Positions 38,139 to 45,641 are shown, counted from the stretch's first letter. The stretch: DNA of 48,974 nucleotides from Longimicrobium sp. (GCA_036389795.1 DASVWD010000157.1:1-48974), one strand, 5' to 3'. Notes: generated by a model not told the origin, from the sequence alone. Program-made: numbers and translations.

Positions 38139-39122
38139 ATGACGGCAACGAACTTCGGGCCACGGCTCTACCTGCGCACGTTCGGCGCTCCCCATCTGCT
38201 CGCCCACTCGGTTCCCTTCAAGCTGCGGGCGAAGGACCTGGCGCTGCTGGTGTACCTGCGCCTGCAGCAGCCGACCGTCCACCGCCGCACCAGGCTGGCG
38301 GCGCTCCTGTGGGCCGAGCACTCCGAGCACGACGCGCGGCACTCGCTCACGCAGGCTGTCGTCCGGCTGCGCAAGGTGCTGGGCGCGGGGTCCATTGTCA
38401 CTACCAAGGAAACGGTCCAGTTCGTCGGGCGACTCGAGTGCGACGCCGCGCAGCTGCAGGAGGCCGCGCGCCGCGACGAGCCCGGGCTGCTGGAGCTCTA
38501 TGCGGGCGAGTTCCTGGCCGGGCTGAGCCTGGGGGAGGGCGCCCACGACTTCGACAACTGGGCGAGCGCGCGGCGGACGGAGTACAGGGAGCTCGCGGCC
38601 GGGCTGCTGGACCGGTGGGGCGCGGCCGCCGAGGAGCGCGGCGACTGGCCCGCCGCGCTCCGCTTCGCCCAGCGCCAGGTGGAGATCGACGAGTACGACG
38701 AGTCCGGGCACCGGCGCGCGATGCGGGCCTTCGAGGCCCTCGGCCAGCGCAACCGGGCCCTCCTGCACTACATGCAGTACGCCGCGCGCGTGCTCTCCGA
38801 GCTGGGGCTGAAGCCGGAGGACGAGACCACGGCCCTGTACGAGAAGATCCGCCGCTCCGCCGGCCCCGACTCCCCCGGTCCCCCCGATTCGCCCGATCCT
38901 CCCGATCCCCCCGACCCGCCCGAGCCGGGCCCTTCCCTCCCCGGCCCGTGGGCGGGACCGGCCCCGGCCGCACCGGAAGCGGAAGCGGGCGGCGAGCCGC
39001 GGGAGGCGGAGCCCGATGGCGCACACCCGGCGCGGCGCCGCTGGCTGGTGCCCGCGGCGTTGGCTGCGGGGCTCGCGCTCGCCTGGGCGGCCACACGCGG
39101 CGGCCCGCGCCTCCACCTGTAG
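38139..39122 (+). CDS. SARP/BTAD-type transcriptional regulator with C-terminal membrane anchor
   Basis: A 327-aa protein from ATG 38139. Residues 8-95 form an OmpR-like winged helix (FKLRAKDLALLVYLRLQQPT, then RTRLAALLWAEHSEHDARHS and LTQAVVRLRKVLG). Residues 100-245 are the bacterial transcriptional activation domain, with helical repeats such as LLELYAGEFLAGLSLGEGAH and GDWPAALRFAQRQVEIDEYD. A Pro/Asp-rich spacer (PPDSPDPPDPPDPPEPG) encoded by CCCGATCC-type repeats follows. A hydrophobic segment, WLVPAALAAGLALAWAA, lies near the C-terminus. The protein may be held at the inner membrane while binding DNA. A second, shorter relative lies at 40693. Confidence 0.88.
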   Translation: MTATNFGPRLYLRTFGAPHLLAHSVPFKLRAKDLALLVYLRLQQPTVHRRTRLAALLWAEHSEHDARHSLTQAVVRLRKVLGAGSIVTTKETVQFVGRLECDAAQLQEAARRDEPGLLELYAGEFLAGLSLGEGAHDFDNWASARRTEYRELAAGLLDRWGAAAEERGDWPAALRFAQRQVEIDEYDESGHRRAMRAFEALGQRNRALLHYMQYAARVLSELGLKPEDETTALYEKIRRSAGPDSPGPPDSPDPPDPPDPPEPGPSLPGPWAGPAPAAPEAEAGGEPREAEPDGAHPARRRWLVPAALAAGLALAWAATRGGPRLHL

Positions 39123-39200
39123 CGCGTCCTGTCACCCCGCCGGATCACAGGATTCCTCATAGACGGAGATGGGCGGCGGTGCGGTCTCCGCCGAAGAGCC

Positions 39201-39232
39201 GAGGGGCGGCCGTGGACCGGCCGCCCCTCTTC
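39201..39232 (+). terminator. Stem-loop terminator after the SARP gene
   Basis: GAGGGGCGGCCG (39201-39212) pairs perfectly with CGGCCGCCCCTC (39218-39229) around TGGAC, then TTCCGC. It lies about 80 bp past the SARP stop. Confidence 0.75.
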
Positions 39233-39320
39233 CGCGTCATCCCCGGCGGTCCTCCTGGGCGGCGAGGCCGCGTGCGTCGCGCGCGGCGAGACGCGCCGGG
39301 GAGGCCGCACGGGGCTCCGG

Positions 39321-39500
39321 CTAACAGCGCGTCCCTGAACCGAGCATGCCGTTGCGACAGACGGTGTCGGGCGGCTGGGTCGTGTCTTCGAAGCGCGGCT
39401 GCACGGAGCTGGTCGTGTCCCGCGGCTCCGTGGGCAGGGAGTCGGCGCACGCCGCCACGAGCGCGGCGGCCACCAGTGCGGCAAAGAACTTTCTCGTCAT
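39321..39500 (-). CDS. Small lipoprotein peptide, copy 1 (59 aa)
   Basis: The product starts MTRKFFAALVAAALVAACAD, a lipoprotein signal with lipobox VAAC (Cys18). The mature part is about 42 residues, SLPTEPRDTTSSVQPRFEDT, then TQPPDTVCRN and GMLGSGTRC, with two Cys at the end. It is nearly the same as the copy at 39833-40018, and most of the difference is a short insertion. The function is unknown; such small secreted lipoproteins often accompany SARP-like regulators in these genomes, which is my inference. Confidence 0.8.
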   Translation of the reverse strand: MTRKFFAALVAAALVAACADSLPTEPRDTTSSVQPRFEDTTQPPDTVCRNGMLGSGTRC

Positions 39501-39832
39501 TTTTCCTTCTCCGTTAAACGGTGAGGGGGTGCGCTCGGCGTTGTCACCGAGCAGGTTGGCACCCACCAAGGCTATTGTGGACCTCGCACATAAAACGAAT
39601 TTTCCCCGCACCTCCCGCTCAGGTGCGGCGTGCACCATGGCCTCCCCCCGCACGGTCGCCGCTCACCTGCGGCTCGCCTGAGAATTTGCCTGAGAATTAG
39701 TAGGACGGGCGGGGAGAATTTCACCCCTGGAGCCGAGCCCCCGGCCGACTCGCCTGGTACGAGTATGCGGAAAACGAAAATCCTTCCGCATTCCGCCGCG
39801 GCCGGGCGCCGACGCCACGGAAGACCCCCGGA
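39501..39832. other. Interval between the lipoprotein peptide copies
   Basis: About 330 bp with the upstream region of copy 1. Just upstream of both copies lies CTTCTCCGTNANACGGTGA (39507 and 40023 regions), a conserved short block that probably belongs to their promoters or leaders. No further gene is seen. Confidence 0.5.
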
Positions 39833-40018
39833 TCAGCACCGGGTGCCCGAGCCGAGCATCCCGTTGCGGCACGTGGTGTCGGGCGGCGGCTGGGTTGCCC
39901 CGTCCTCGAAGCGCGGCTGCACGAAGCTCGTCGTGTCCCGCGGCTCCGTGGGCAGGGAGTCCGCGCACGCCGCCACGAGCGCGGCGGCCACCAGTGCGGC
40001 GAAGAATTTTCTCGTCAT
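39833..40018 (-). CDS. Small lipoprotein peptide, copy 2 (61 aa)
   Basis: The first 31 residues, including the lipobox MTRKFFAALVAAALVAACAD, are identical to copy 1. It then differs as SFVQPRFEDGATQPPPDTTC, but ends with the same CRNGMLGSGTRC. The two extra residues keep the frame. The pair arose by recent tandem duplication of about 500 bp; the conserved C-terminal Cys-x10-Cys may form a disulfide. Confidence 0.8.
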   Translation of the reverse strand: MTRKFFAALVAAALVAACADSLPTEPRDTTSFVQPRFEDGATQPPPDTTCRNGMLGSGTRC

Positions 40019-40204
40019 CTTACTTCTCCGTCAGACGGTGAAAGGTGCACCCGGCATGGCACCGGGCAGGTTGCGCCTTCCACGCTATCGGCCACCCCGC
40101 ACCCGGGACGCACGCGCCCCGCACTCGGGGCACACGCAGCTCGCACCCGAGGCGCACACACCCCGCACCGAAAGCACACGGACGTTTGCACCGGCGTCAG
40201 ACGT

Positions 40205-40337
40205 GGCGTAATCACTGATCCGCAACCCCGCACGCGTCGCGAGGCCTCGATGAACATCAGCTCGCCCCCGAGGCCGTCCACGCCAGCCCCGTAACCACGC
40301 CACTTCAGGGACCGACTCGGCGGGGGTGGCGCTGTGG
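40205..40337 (-). pseudogene. Fragment of a lon gene
   Basis: The minus strand here matches positions 35570-35698 of the lon gene in this window. In the best part, from CCACAGCGCCACCCCCGCCG to GAGCTGATGTTCATCGAGG, I count about five substitutions and three single-base deletions over some 97 bases. Deletions break the frame, so it cannot code. It carries the segment just before the S16 protease domain only. It is a decayed partial duplicate in the repeat-rich accessory region. Confidence 0.9.
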
Positions 40338-40415
40338 TGTTGGTGCACAGTCGCTTCACGTCTCTTGTCACTGATTTGCAATGGCGCGAAGGGAGTCTTG
40401 CTGTCTCTAAGTGCA

Positions 40416-40467
40416 GAGATTGCACACCCCTACCACTGTGCGTGCGAGCGCGTGCACAACGCTCCTT
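40416..40467 (+). repeat. 52-bp direct repeat, copy 1
   Basis: It reads GAGATTGCACACCCCTACCA, then CTGTGCGTGCGAGCGCGTGC and ACAACGCTCCTT. Copy 2 lies 203 bp further on and lacks only two bases (GA). The sequence is rich in GTGC/GCAC motifs that could bind a dimeric regulator. Confidence 0.9.
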
Positions 40468-40618
40468 GAGGGCCAACAATTACAAACACGACGAATTTAT
40501 AGGACTTATTTGCGACAAGTGGTGACGTTCCTCTCTGGTCCTAGCCTTGCCCCTCTCCAGGCCCGCTATGGGGTTGTAAGGTCTTGGGCCTGTAGGATCG
40601 CCCTGAGGCTGACACTTC

Positions 40619-40668
40619 GAGATTGCACACCCCTACCACTGTGCGTGCGCGCGTGCACAACGCTCCTT
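40619..40668 (+). repeat. 50-bp direct repeat, copy 2
   Basis: It has the same sequence as 40416-40467 except a two-base deletion in the GTGCGAGCGC part. It ends 25 bp before the start codon of the second SARP gene, so it overlaps its promoter-proximal leader. Confidence 0.9.
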
Positions 40669-40692
40669 TACTGGAGAACGTGGGAGGAAGGG

Positions 40693-41418
40693 ATGGAGCG
40701 AGACGGGCGGAAGTTCCTCCAGACGCTCGGGCACCCGGTCCTGCGAAGGGAGGACGGCAGCGTCGTGGGCGGCCTGCTGCGCTATCGCAAGGACCTGGCG
40801 CTCCTGGCCTACCTGGCCATTGAGGGCGCCCGGCCGCACTCGAGGGCCTGGCTGGCCGCGCTGCTTTGGGGCGAGAGCACCGAGCGCCTCGCCCGGCACT
40901 CGCTCACCCAGACGCTCGGGCGCATCGCGCGCACGGCCGGCCGCGACGCGCTGGTGGTGGAGAGGGAGAGCGTGCGCTGGACGGGCGCCGTGCAGTGCGA
41001 CGCGGTGCTGCTGCTCGGCGGCGGCCCGCCCGCGGGCGTAGACGACGAGCTCGCGCTCTACGCGGGGCCGTTCCTGGAGGGCTTCGAAGCGGGCTTCGGG
41101 TCGAGGGAGTTCGACGAATGGGCGGGGCGCCGCCGCGCGGACCTGCGCAACGCGGCGCTGGCCCGGCTGGAGCGGCTCGGCGCCGAAGCCGAGGCTACCG
41201 GTGACTGGGACCGCGCGCTCCGCTTGGGCGAGCGCGCTGTACAGATCGACCCCGTCTGTGAGCAGGGGCGGCGGCGGGTGATGCGCGCGCTGGCCGCCCG
41301 GGGCGAGCGCAACCGCGCTCTGCGCTACTACGAGGAGTTCGCCGCCTGGCTGAAGAAGGAAGTCGGAGCCGACCCCGACCCCGACACCCGCGCGTTGGCC
41401 GAGCGCCTGCGCGCCTGA
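40693..41418 (+). CDS. SARP/BTAD-type transcriptional regulator (short form)
   Basis: A 241-aa protein from ATG 40693 with a strong GGGAGGAAGG ribosome site. Residues 5-90 are the winged helix (RYRKDLALLAYLAIEGARPH, then RAWLAALLWGESTERLARHS and LTQTLGRIART). Residues 100-240 are the BTAD domain (ELALYAGPFLEGFEAGFGSR, then GDWDRALRLGERAVQIDPVC and RALRYYEEFAAWLKKEVGAD). It has the same architecture as the regulator at 38139 but no Pro-rich spacer or membrane anchor. Its own promoter region has the 50-bp direct repeats. The target genes may include the small lipoprotein peptides nearby (inference). Confidence 0.9.
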   Translation: MERDGRKFLQTLGHPVLRREDGSVVGGLLRYRKDLALLAYLAIEGARPHSRAWLAALLWGESTERLARHSLTQTLGRIARTAGRDALVVERESVRWTGAVQCDAVLLLGGGPPAGVDDELALYAGPFLEGFEAGFGSREFDEWAGRRRADLRNAALARLERLGAEAEATGDWDRALRLGERAVQIDPVCEQGRRRVMRALAARGERNRALRYYEEFAAWLKKEVGADPDPDTRALAERLRA

Positions 41419-41575
41419 GACGCCGCCCACCGCTCGCGCAACGCAGCGACCGTCCCGGCGCCAGGCCCTGCCCGCCTCTTCAGGCAAGCAGCTCTCCTGT
41501 CGATGGAAATTCGCGGGAATATTGAAGCCGCCGCAGCGGATCTCGCTACGGCGGCATCTCCATCGTGCGAAACGA

Positions 41576-41875
41576 TCAGGATCGCTCGTCGGGTGGCCCG
41601 TGCGGCGGCGGTTCGCCGCGAGGCGCGTCGGCCGGCTCTCCCACGCCGTCGTCGTCCCCGTCCTCTGCGTCTGCGTCCGCGTCCGGCGGCCCCTCGTCGC
41701 GCTCGAAGAAGCGCAGCGCGAAACCGGCGACCAAAATGACGAGGGCGAAGCCCACCAGCGCGTCGCGCCGCAGCGCCATCCCCAGCAGGAGCACGGCCGC
41801 GCCCGCGAAGAAGAACTGCACCTTGAGGTCGAGGAACCGCCCCGGGCCGCGGGGCCGGCGGGAGAGGAAGATCAT
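41576..41875 (-). CDS. Small membrane protein with acidic tail
   Basis: A 99-aa protein whose ATG at 41875 overlaps the stop of the enoyl-CoA hydratase gene (ATGA). Two hydrophobic segments are visible: LKVQFFFAGAAVLLLGMALR and DALVGFALVILVAGFALRFF. The C-terminal 40 residues are acidic and Pro-rich (DADADAEDGDDDGVGEPADA). It is not recognised as a known family. Translational coupling makes it part of the four-gene operon. Confidence 0.75.
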   Translation of the reverse strand: MIFLSRRPRGPGRFLDLKVQFFFAGAAVLLLGMALRRDALVGFALVILVAGFALRFFERDEGPPDADADAEDGDDDGVGEPADAPRGEPPPHGPPDERS

Positions 41876-42648
41876 CCGCGCTCCAGGAAGCGCGCCACGC
41901 CGGCCTGCATGTCCTCCGTCATCCGCGCCACCACGTTGACGTCGGCCCCCGCGCGGACGGCCGCCTCGAAGCCCATGGCGTCGGAGTGGTAGAGGAGGCG
42001 CTTGGAGAGCTGCACCGCCGAGGGGCTGCGCTCGGCCAGCTCGGCCAGCACCGCGCCCGTCTCGGCCGCGAAGGCGTCGTCGGGGAAGACGCGGTTCACC
42101 AGCCCGATCCGCTCCGCCTCGGCCGCGGAGACGGGCGCGCCGCGCACGATCAGCTCGAAGGCGCGCTTCTCGGAGACATTGCGGCGCAGGATGGCCATCA
42201 CCATGGCCGGGACGAAGCCGATGCGCACCTCCGGGTAGCCGAGCTGCGCCGACTCCGCCGCCAGCACCAGGTCGCACGCCGTGGCCAGGCCGCACCCGCC
42301 GGCCAGCGCGCGCCCCCGCACCAGCGCCACCACCGGCTTCTTCATCCGCCGCGGGAGGAGGAAGAGCTCGGCCAGCTCGTCCACGTCCTCCAGGTTCTCC
42401 ATCACCGACGCCCCGGCGATTTTGCGCAGCGCCGAGAGGTCCGCCCCCGAGCAGAAGTCCTTCCCCGCCCCCTCGACGGCCACCACGCGCACCTCCGGGT
42501 CGGCGTCGGCCTCGCCGAGCGCGGCCTTGAGCGCGGCCACCAGCGCGGCGTCCAGGGCGTTGCGCTTCTCCGGCCGGTTCAGCACCAGCCGGGCGACGCC
42601 GCCCTCGCGCCGCGCCAGGAGCGGCGAGGCCTCCGGCGCGTCGCTCAC
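41872..42648 (-). CDS. Enoyl-CoA hydratase/isomerase family protein
   Basis: A 258-aa crotonase-fold enzyme starting at GTG 42648, overlapping the AtuA-like gene by 4 bp (GTGA). LVLNRPEKRNALDAALVAAL, then VEGAGKDFCSGADLSAL (oxyanion-hole strand) and ALVRGRALAGGCGLATACDL, VLAAESAQLGYPEVRIGFVP are the typical crotonase blocks. One catalytic Glu position can be seen in YPEVRIG; the other position, usually Glu in GxxxGGG/AxEL, reads GGCGLATACD. Members hydrate or isomerise enoyl-CoA; with the AtuA-like partner, a role in methyl-branched acyl-CoA (acyclic terpene-type) breakdown is possible. Confidence 0.92.
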   Translation of the reverse strand: MSDAPEASPLLARREGGVARLVLNRPEKRNALDAALVAALKAALGEADADPEVRVVAVEGAGKDFCSGADLSALRKIAGASVMENLEDVDELAELFLLPRRMKKPVVALVRGRALAGGCGLATACDLVLAAESAQLGYPEVRIGFVPAMVMAILRRNVSEKRAFELIVRGAPVSAAEAERIGLVNRVFPDDAFAAETGAVLAELAERSPSAVQLSKRLLYHSDAMGFEAAVRAGADVNVVARMTEDMQAGVARFLERG

Positions 42649-43007
42649 GACGGCGTCCCGGCCGCCCCGAGCGCCAGGGCGGCCACCTCGTCGGGGACGT
42701 CGACCTCCAGGCGCAGCATGGCGGTGGAGAGCACCTTCCCCTGCGCGTCGGTCTTGAGCGAGACGGTGCCGCCGCCGCCCAGCGCGCCGTGCAGCAGGAA
42801 GTTGAGCGCCTCCAGGTTGGGGAGCTCGAAGCGCTCGACCCCGCCGTGGACGATTCCCGCGAAGTGCGCCTTCACGCGCTCCGGGGTGAGCTGCTCCACC
42901 AGGACCGGGTAGAACTCGGGGCGTAGCGCGATCACGCCCACGTTGGCGGTGTCGCCCTTGTCGCCCGAGCGGGCGTGGGCCAGGTGCACGAGCTGGATGC
43001 GGGGCAT
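42645..43007 (-). CDS. AtuA-related small protein
   Basis: A 120-aa protein from ATG 43007. LVHLAHARSGDKGDTANVGV, then HFAGIVHGGVERFELPNLEA and LNFLLHGALGGGGTVSL are the hallmark of the short AtuA-associated domain found at the C-terminus of, or next to, AtuA-type acyclic terpene utilisation proteins: the ARSGDKGD motif and the LP-L-A-N/LNFLL motif. The larger AtuA protein itself is not in the window. Gene order with a downstream enoyl-CoA hydratase agrees with what is known of these operons. Confidence 0.9.
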   Translation of the reverse strand: MPRIQLVHLAHARSGDKGDTANVGVIALRPEFYPVLVEQLTPERVKAHFAGIVHGGVERFELPNLEALNFLLHGALGGGGTVSLKTDAQGKVLSTAMLRLEVDVPDEVAALALGAAGTPS

Positions 43008-43018
43008 GCGGCAGGGTT

Positions 43019-43192
43019 TCAGTCGGTCGGTGTCCTGGCGCGCGCGAAGAGCGCCGCCGCGCCGAATATCAGCGCGAACACGAAGATCGCAAGGGCGATG
43101 TAGAGCTGGCCGAAGGCGACGAAGACGATCGCGATCAGCACGGCGGCCGCGATCAGGAGGATCCTGAGCGGCGATGCACCCCGGTTGTCCAT
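43019..43192 (-). CDS. Small membrane protein, 57 aa
   Basis: ATG 43192 gives MDNRGASPLRILLIAAAVLI, then AIVFVAFGQLYIALAIFVFA and LIFGAAALFARARTPTD. Two transmembrane helices fill almost the whole protein. The stop lies 11 bp before the AtuA-like start, so it is the first gene of that operon. It is not recognised. Confidence 0.65.
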   Translation of the reverse strand: MDNRGASPLRILLIAAAVLIAIVFVAFGQLYIALAIFVFALIFGAAALFARARTPTD

Positions 43193-43306
43193 GACCCGGT
43201 CTCCATCCGAAGTCGACGGTCCGACCGGGCCGCCGGGCTGCAAGCGCCGCGCCGATGCCCGCTCCAGCGCCTGATCGGGATCGGCGAGCGCGCGGGATCC
43301 AGGCAC

Positions 43307-43334
43307 AAAAAACCCGCCGGCCCGGGGCCGGCGG
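43307..43334 (-). terminator. Rho-independent terminator (minus strand)
   Basis: Read on the minus strand: CCGCCGGCC (43334-43326), a 3-nt loop, GGCCGGCGG (43322-43314), a G, then TTTTTT (43312-43307). It is a textbook terminator for the 54-aa protein gene at 43430-43594. Confidence 0.88.
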
Positions 43335-43429
43335 ATGCGGCACGCACCTCTCTCTACCGGTCTCCCGCGCGGGAAGAGGCCGGGGGCTCGGACCGGCTCC
43401 GGAGCCCGGGCGCCGCGGCGCCCCGGGGC

Positions 43430-43594
43430 TCAGTCGCCGCCGAGGTACGACATCAGCGCGCCGCCGACGAGTCCTCCCGCCAGCAGCAGGAGCGGCAGGG
43501 CGACCAGCCCGTAGCCCATCGCCACCACCACGGCGACGACCACGAGGGCCGTCAGCCAGACGGCCGCCCAGCGGGAAAGCTGGACTGCGTGCAT
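43430..43594 (-). CDS. Small membrane protein, 54 aa
   Basis: ATG 43594 has GGGAG 8 nt upstream. The product reads MHAVQLSRWAAVWLTALVVV, then AVVVAMGYGLVALPLLLLAG and GLVGGALMSYLGGD. Two hydrophobic helices and a Gly-rich end can be seen. The gene stands alone, with its own terminator 95 bp downstream, which supports it as a real transcription unit although it is very short. Confidence 0.7.
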   Translation of the reverse strand: MHAVQLSRWAAVWLTALVVVAVVVAMGYGLVALPLLLLAGGLVGGALMSYLGGD

Positions 43595-43710
43595 CGGTAC
43601 TTCTCCCGGGAGGCGGCAGGTTCAGCGTGTCGCGCCTCCCTGCCCCGAAGATAGACGGGCGCTCCGGAAGGGACAAGCGGAACAGATGGCGGGTGCCGGG
43701 GCGGGTTGCC

Positions 43711-43928
43711 GGGCGGATGAATCCGCGGCAACAACGGCGAGAAGCCTGCCTGCGCAGGCTGGTTCGGTGCGGAGGCTGCTTTCAGCGCAGGCAGGCTGGC
43801 TTCGAGGCGCGAAGCGCGCGGGCGCAGCCCGCCAGTCCGCGCAGGCGGACTTCGTGTAGTCGTAGCGGCGAATTCATTCGCCTGTGCAGGCGAACTTCGT
43901 GTAGTTGTTGCAGCGAATTCATTCGCCC
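43711..43928. repeat. Dispersed palindromic repeat, 'CCTGCGCAGG' family, copy 3 (long)
   Basis: It begins GGGCGGATGAATCCGCGGC and contains CAACAACGGCGAGAAGCC, the palindrome GCCTGCGCAGGC, GCGCGGGCGCAGCCCGC and CGCAGGCGGACTTCGTGTAG. It then ends with two tandem AATTCATTCGCC blocks. Compared with copy 1 it carries an additional right half, which is shared with copy 2. The 360-bp interval 43595-43958 holds nothing else. Confidence 0.85.
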
Positions 43929-43958
43929 CTGGATGGTCTCACCCTGGACGAACCCTCT

Positions 43959-45548
43959 TCAATCGTCCTCCCGCAGCTGCGGCCAGAGCGCCTGGAGCGT
44001 GGTGGTGAACCCCTCGGCCACGTAGATGGTGTTGCCGCGCTCCTCGCCGACGGCCCAGGGGTGGTCGACGTAGCCGGCGCGGGTGACGGTGCGGAAGAGC
44101 GGGCGCAGGTCCTCCGCCGGCTCGCCGATGGTGATCAGCACCTCGCCGGGGAGGCGCCCCGGGCCGAAGAACCAGTACGTGCCCGCGTCGCTCACCGCGC
44201 CCGGCAGCCCCCAGCGCGGCCCGTAGAAGTCGATGGCGCCCGCCTCGCCGTAGTTGCCGCCCCACACCACCGCCTTCGCGCGCTTCTCCGGCGGCAGCGA
44301 GCGGTAGACCCGCGCGATCTCGCGGACCTGCTCCGGCCAGCCGAGCATATCGGCGTAGTCCTGCGGCAGCCGCTCCATCTCCCCGCGGTTGTTGCGGTTG
44401 GCCTCCTCCATCCCCACCGAGCGGGTGTACGCCGCCATCCGCTCGGGCGGCAGGATCGGCACGCCGAGCGGCAGGAGCACGATCCCCACGGCCGCGACCA
44501 CCGCCACCAGGCCCCAGCGCAGCGCACCGGCCCCGCGCCCCCGCAAGTCCGCCAGCCACGCCGCGCCCGCGCCCAGCAGCAGCGGGTAGACGGGCCCCGC
44601 GTAGTAGGCCTTCCCGTGCAGCAGCATCAGGATCAGCACCGCTAGCACGCACGCCCACCCCGCGACCCGGAACGCCCTCGCCCGCCCCGCCAGGAGCGAG
44701 ACGGCGCCTGCGGCCGCGAGCACGAACGCCGGGCCGATCATCATCACCTGGCCGAGCAGGAAGTCCAGGTAGCCCACGTGCGCGAGCTGCGACTCCTGGA
44801 GGTCGGACATCGAGCCTGCCACCGGGAAACCGAGCCGCACCTGGCCGACCAGGCTCGGGCTGCCGACGGCGAGCGCGGCGGCGAGCGCCAGCCAGGGCCA
44901 GGGCGTCAGCAAGTCGCGCCGGTGCCGGGTGAGCAGGACGGCCCCGGCGAGCGCCGCGCCGAAGAAGAGGATGCTGAACTTGGTGAGGAGCCCCGCCCCG
45001 CACGCCAGCCCCACCGCGAGCCACCAGCGCGGGTCGCCCGAGCGGCGCAGCCGCAGCAGCGCGTACAGCGCCAGCGTCCACCAGAGCTGGTCGAAGACCA
45101 CGGGCTGGAAGAGGTTGGCCGTGCGCTGGAAGAGGACGCCCGAGAGCACCGCCAGCGCCGCCGCCCCCTGCGCGAAGCGCCCGCCCCCCAGCTCGCGCGC
45201 CGCGAGCGCCGCCAGCACCAGGACGAGCGTCCCCGCGAGCGCCGGCAGCAGCCGGATCGAGAGCAGCGAGTCGCCGAAGAGCGCGCGCTCCGCTTCCGCC
45301 GCGATGGCGATGAACGGCGGGAACTCCATCCGCCACAGCTCCAGATGCCGCCCCATCGCCAGGTACAGCAGCTCGTCGCGGTGGACGCCGTACGGCGTGA
45401 AGGCGTTGGTCGCCAGGTGCAGCGCCAGCTTGACGGCCGCGAGCGCGCCCACGACCGCCCACGCCACCGGCGGCCGCGGCGGCGGCGCGTCGGATGCCGT
45501 CGGTTCGCGGGTAGCGGCGCGAGACGGGTCGGCCTGTACGATGGCCAT
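43959..45548 (-). CDS. Glycosyltransferase family 39 (PMT/ArnT-like) membrane protein
   Basis: A 529-aa multi-pass protein from ATG 45548. After a cytosolic N-terminal tail the first helix is VAWAVVGALAAVKLALHLAT. The first periplasmic loop then has FTPYGVHRDELLYLAMGRHL, whose HRDE acidic pair is the catalytic and metal motif of GT-C enzymes. About ten further hydrophobic segments follow, e.g. LLPALAGTLVLVLAALAARE and FVLAAAGAVSLLAGRARAF. HGKAYYAGPVYPLLLGAGAA recalls the GKxYY turn of ArnT-like enzymes. The last 130 residues form a periplasmic domain. It transfers a sugar from a polyprenyl-phosphate donor to a protein or lipid at the outer face of the inner membrane; the acceptor is unknown. 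Confidence 0.92.
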   Translation of the reverse strand: MAIVQADPSRAATREPTASDAPPPRPPVAWAVVGALAAVKLALHLATNAFTPYGVHRDELLYLAMGRHLELWRMEFPPFIAIAAEAERALFGDSLLSIRLLPALAGTLVLVLAALAARELGGGRFAQGAAALAVLSGVLFQRTANLFQPVVFDQLWWTLALYALLRLRRSGDPRWWLAVGLACGAGLLTKFSILFFGAALAGAVLLTRHRRDLLTPWPWLALAAALAVGSPSLVGQVRLGFPVAGSMSDLQESQLAHVGYLDFLLGQVMMIGPAFVLAAAGAVSLLAGRARAFRVAGWACVLAVLILMLLHGKAYYAGPVYPLLLGAGAAWLADLRGRGAGALRWGLVAVVAAVGIVLLPLGVPILPPERMAAYTRSVGMEEANRNNRGEMERLPQDYADMLGWPEQVREIARVYRSLPPEKRAKAVVWGGNYGEAGAIDFYGPRWGLPGAVSDAGTYWFFGPGRLPGEVLITIGEPAEDLRPLFRTVTRAGYVDHPWAVGEERGNTIYVAEGFTTTLQALWPQLREDD

Positions 45549-45613
45549 GGTCGACGAGGAAAGGAGGGGAGGAGAGCCGGCGACCGGGAGAGAAGGTCAG
45601 CACGAACAAGATG

Positions 45614-45641
45614 CCCTCTCCCGCGCCGCCACGGGAGAGGG
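45614..45641. terminator. Perfect 10-bp stem-loop between GT39 and DUF202 genes
   Basis: CCCTCTCCCG (45614-45623) pairs with CGGGAGAGGG (45632-45641) around CGCCGCCA. Similar CTCTCCCGC-type hairpins recur in other intergenic regions (near 5970 and 24200), so it may be a dispersed repeat doubling as terminator of the minus-strand DUF202 gene. Confidence 0.5.

Larger units (their letters stand above)
40341..40692 (+). other. Upstream region of the second SARP gene
   Basis: About 350 bp without a supported gene. It contains the two 50-bp direct repeats listed next, and between them an AT-richer stretch (near 40480-40510, ATTACAAACACGACGAATTT) that could be a promoter. Strong GGGAGGAAGGG before 40693 is the ribosome site of the regulator. 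Confidence 0.5.
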
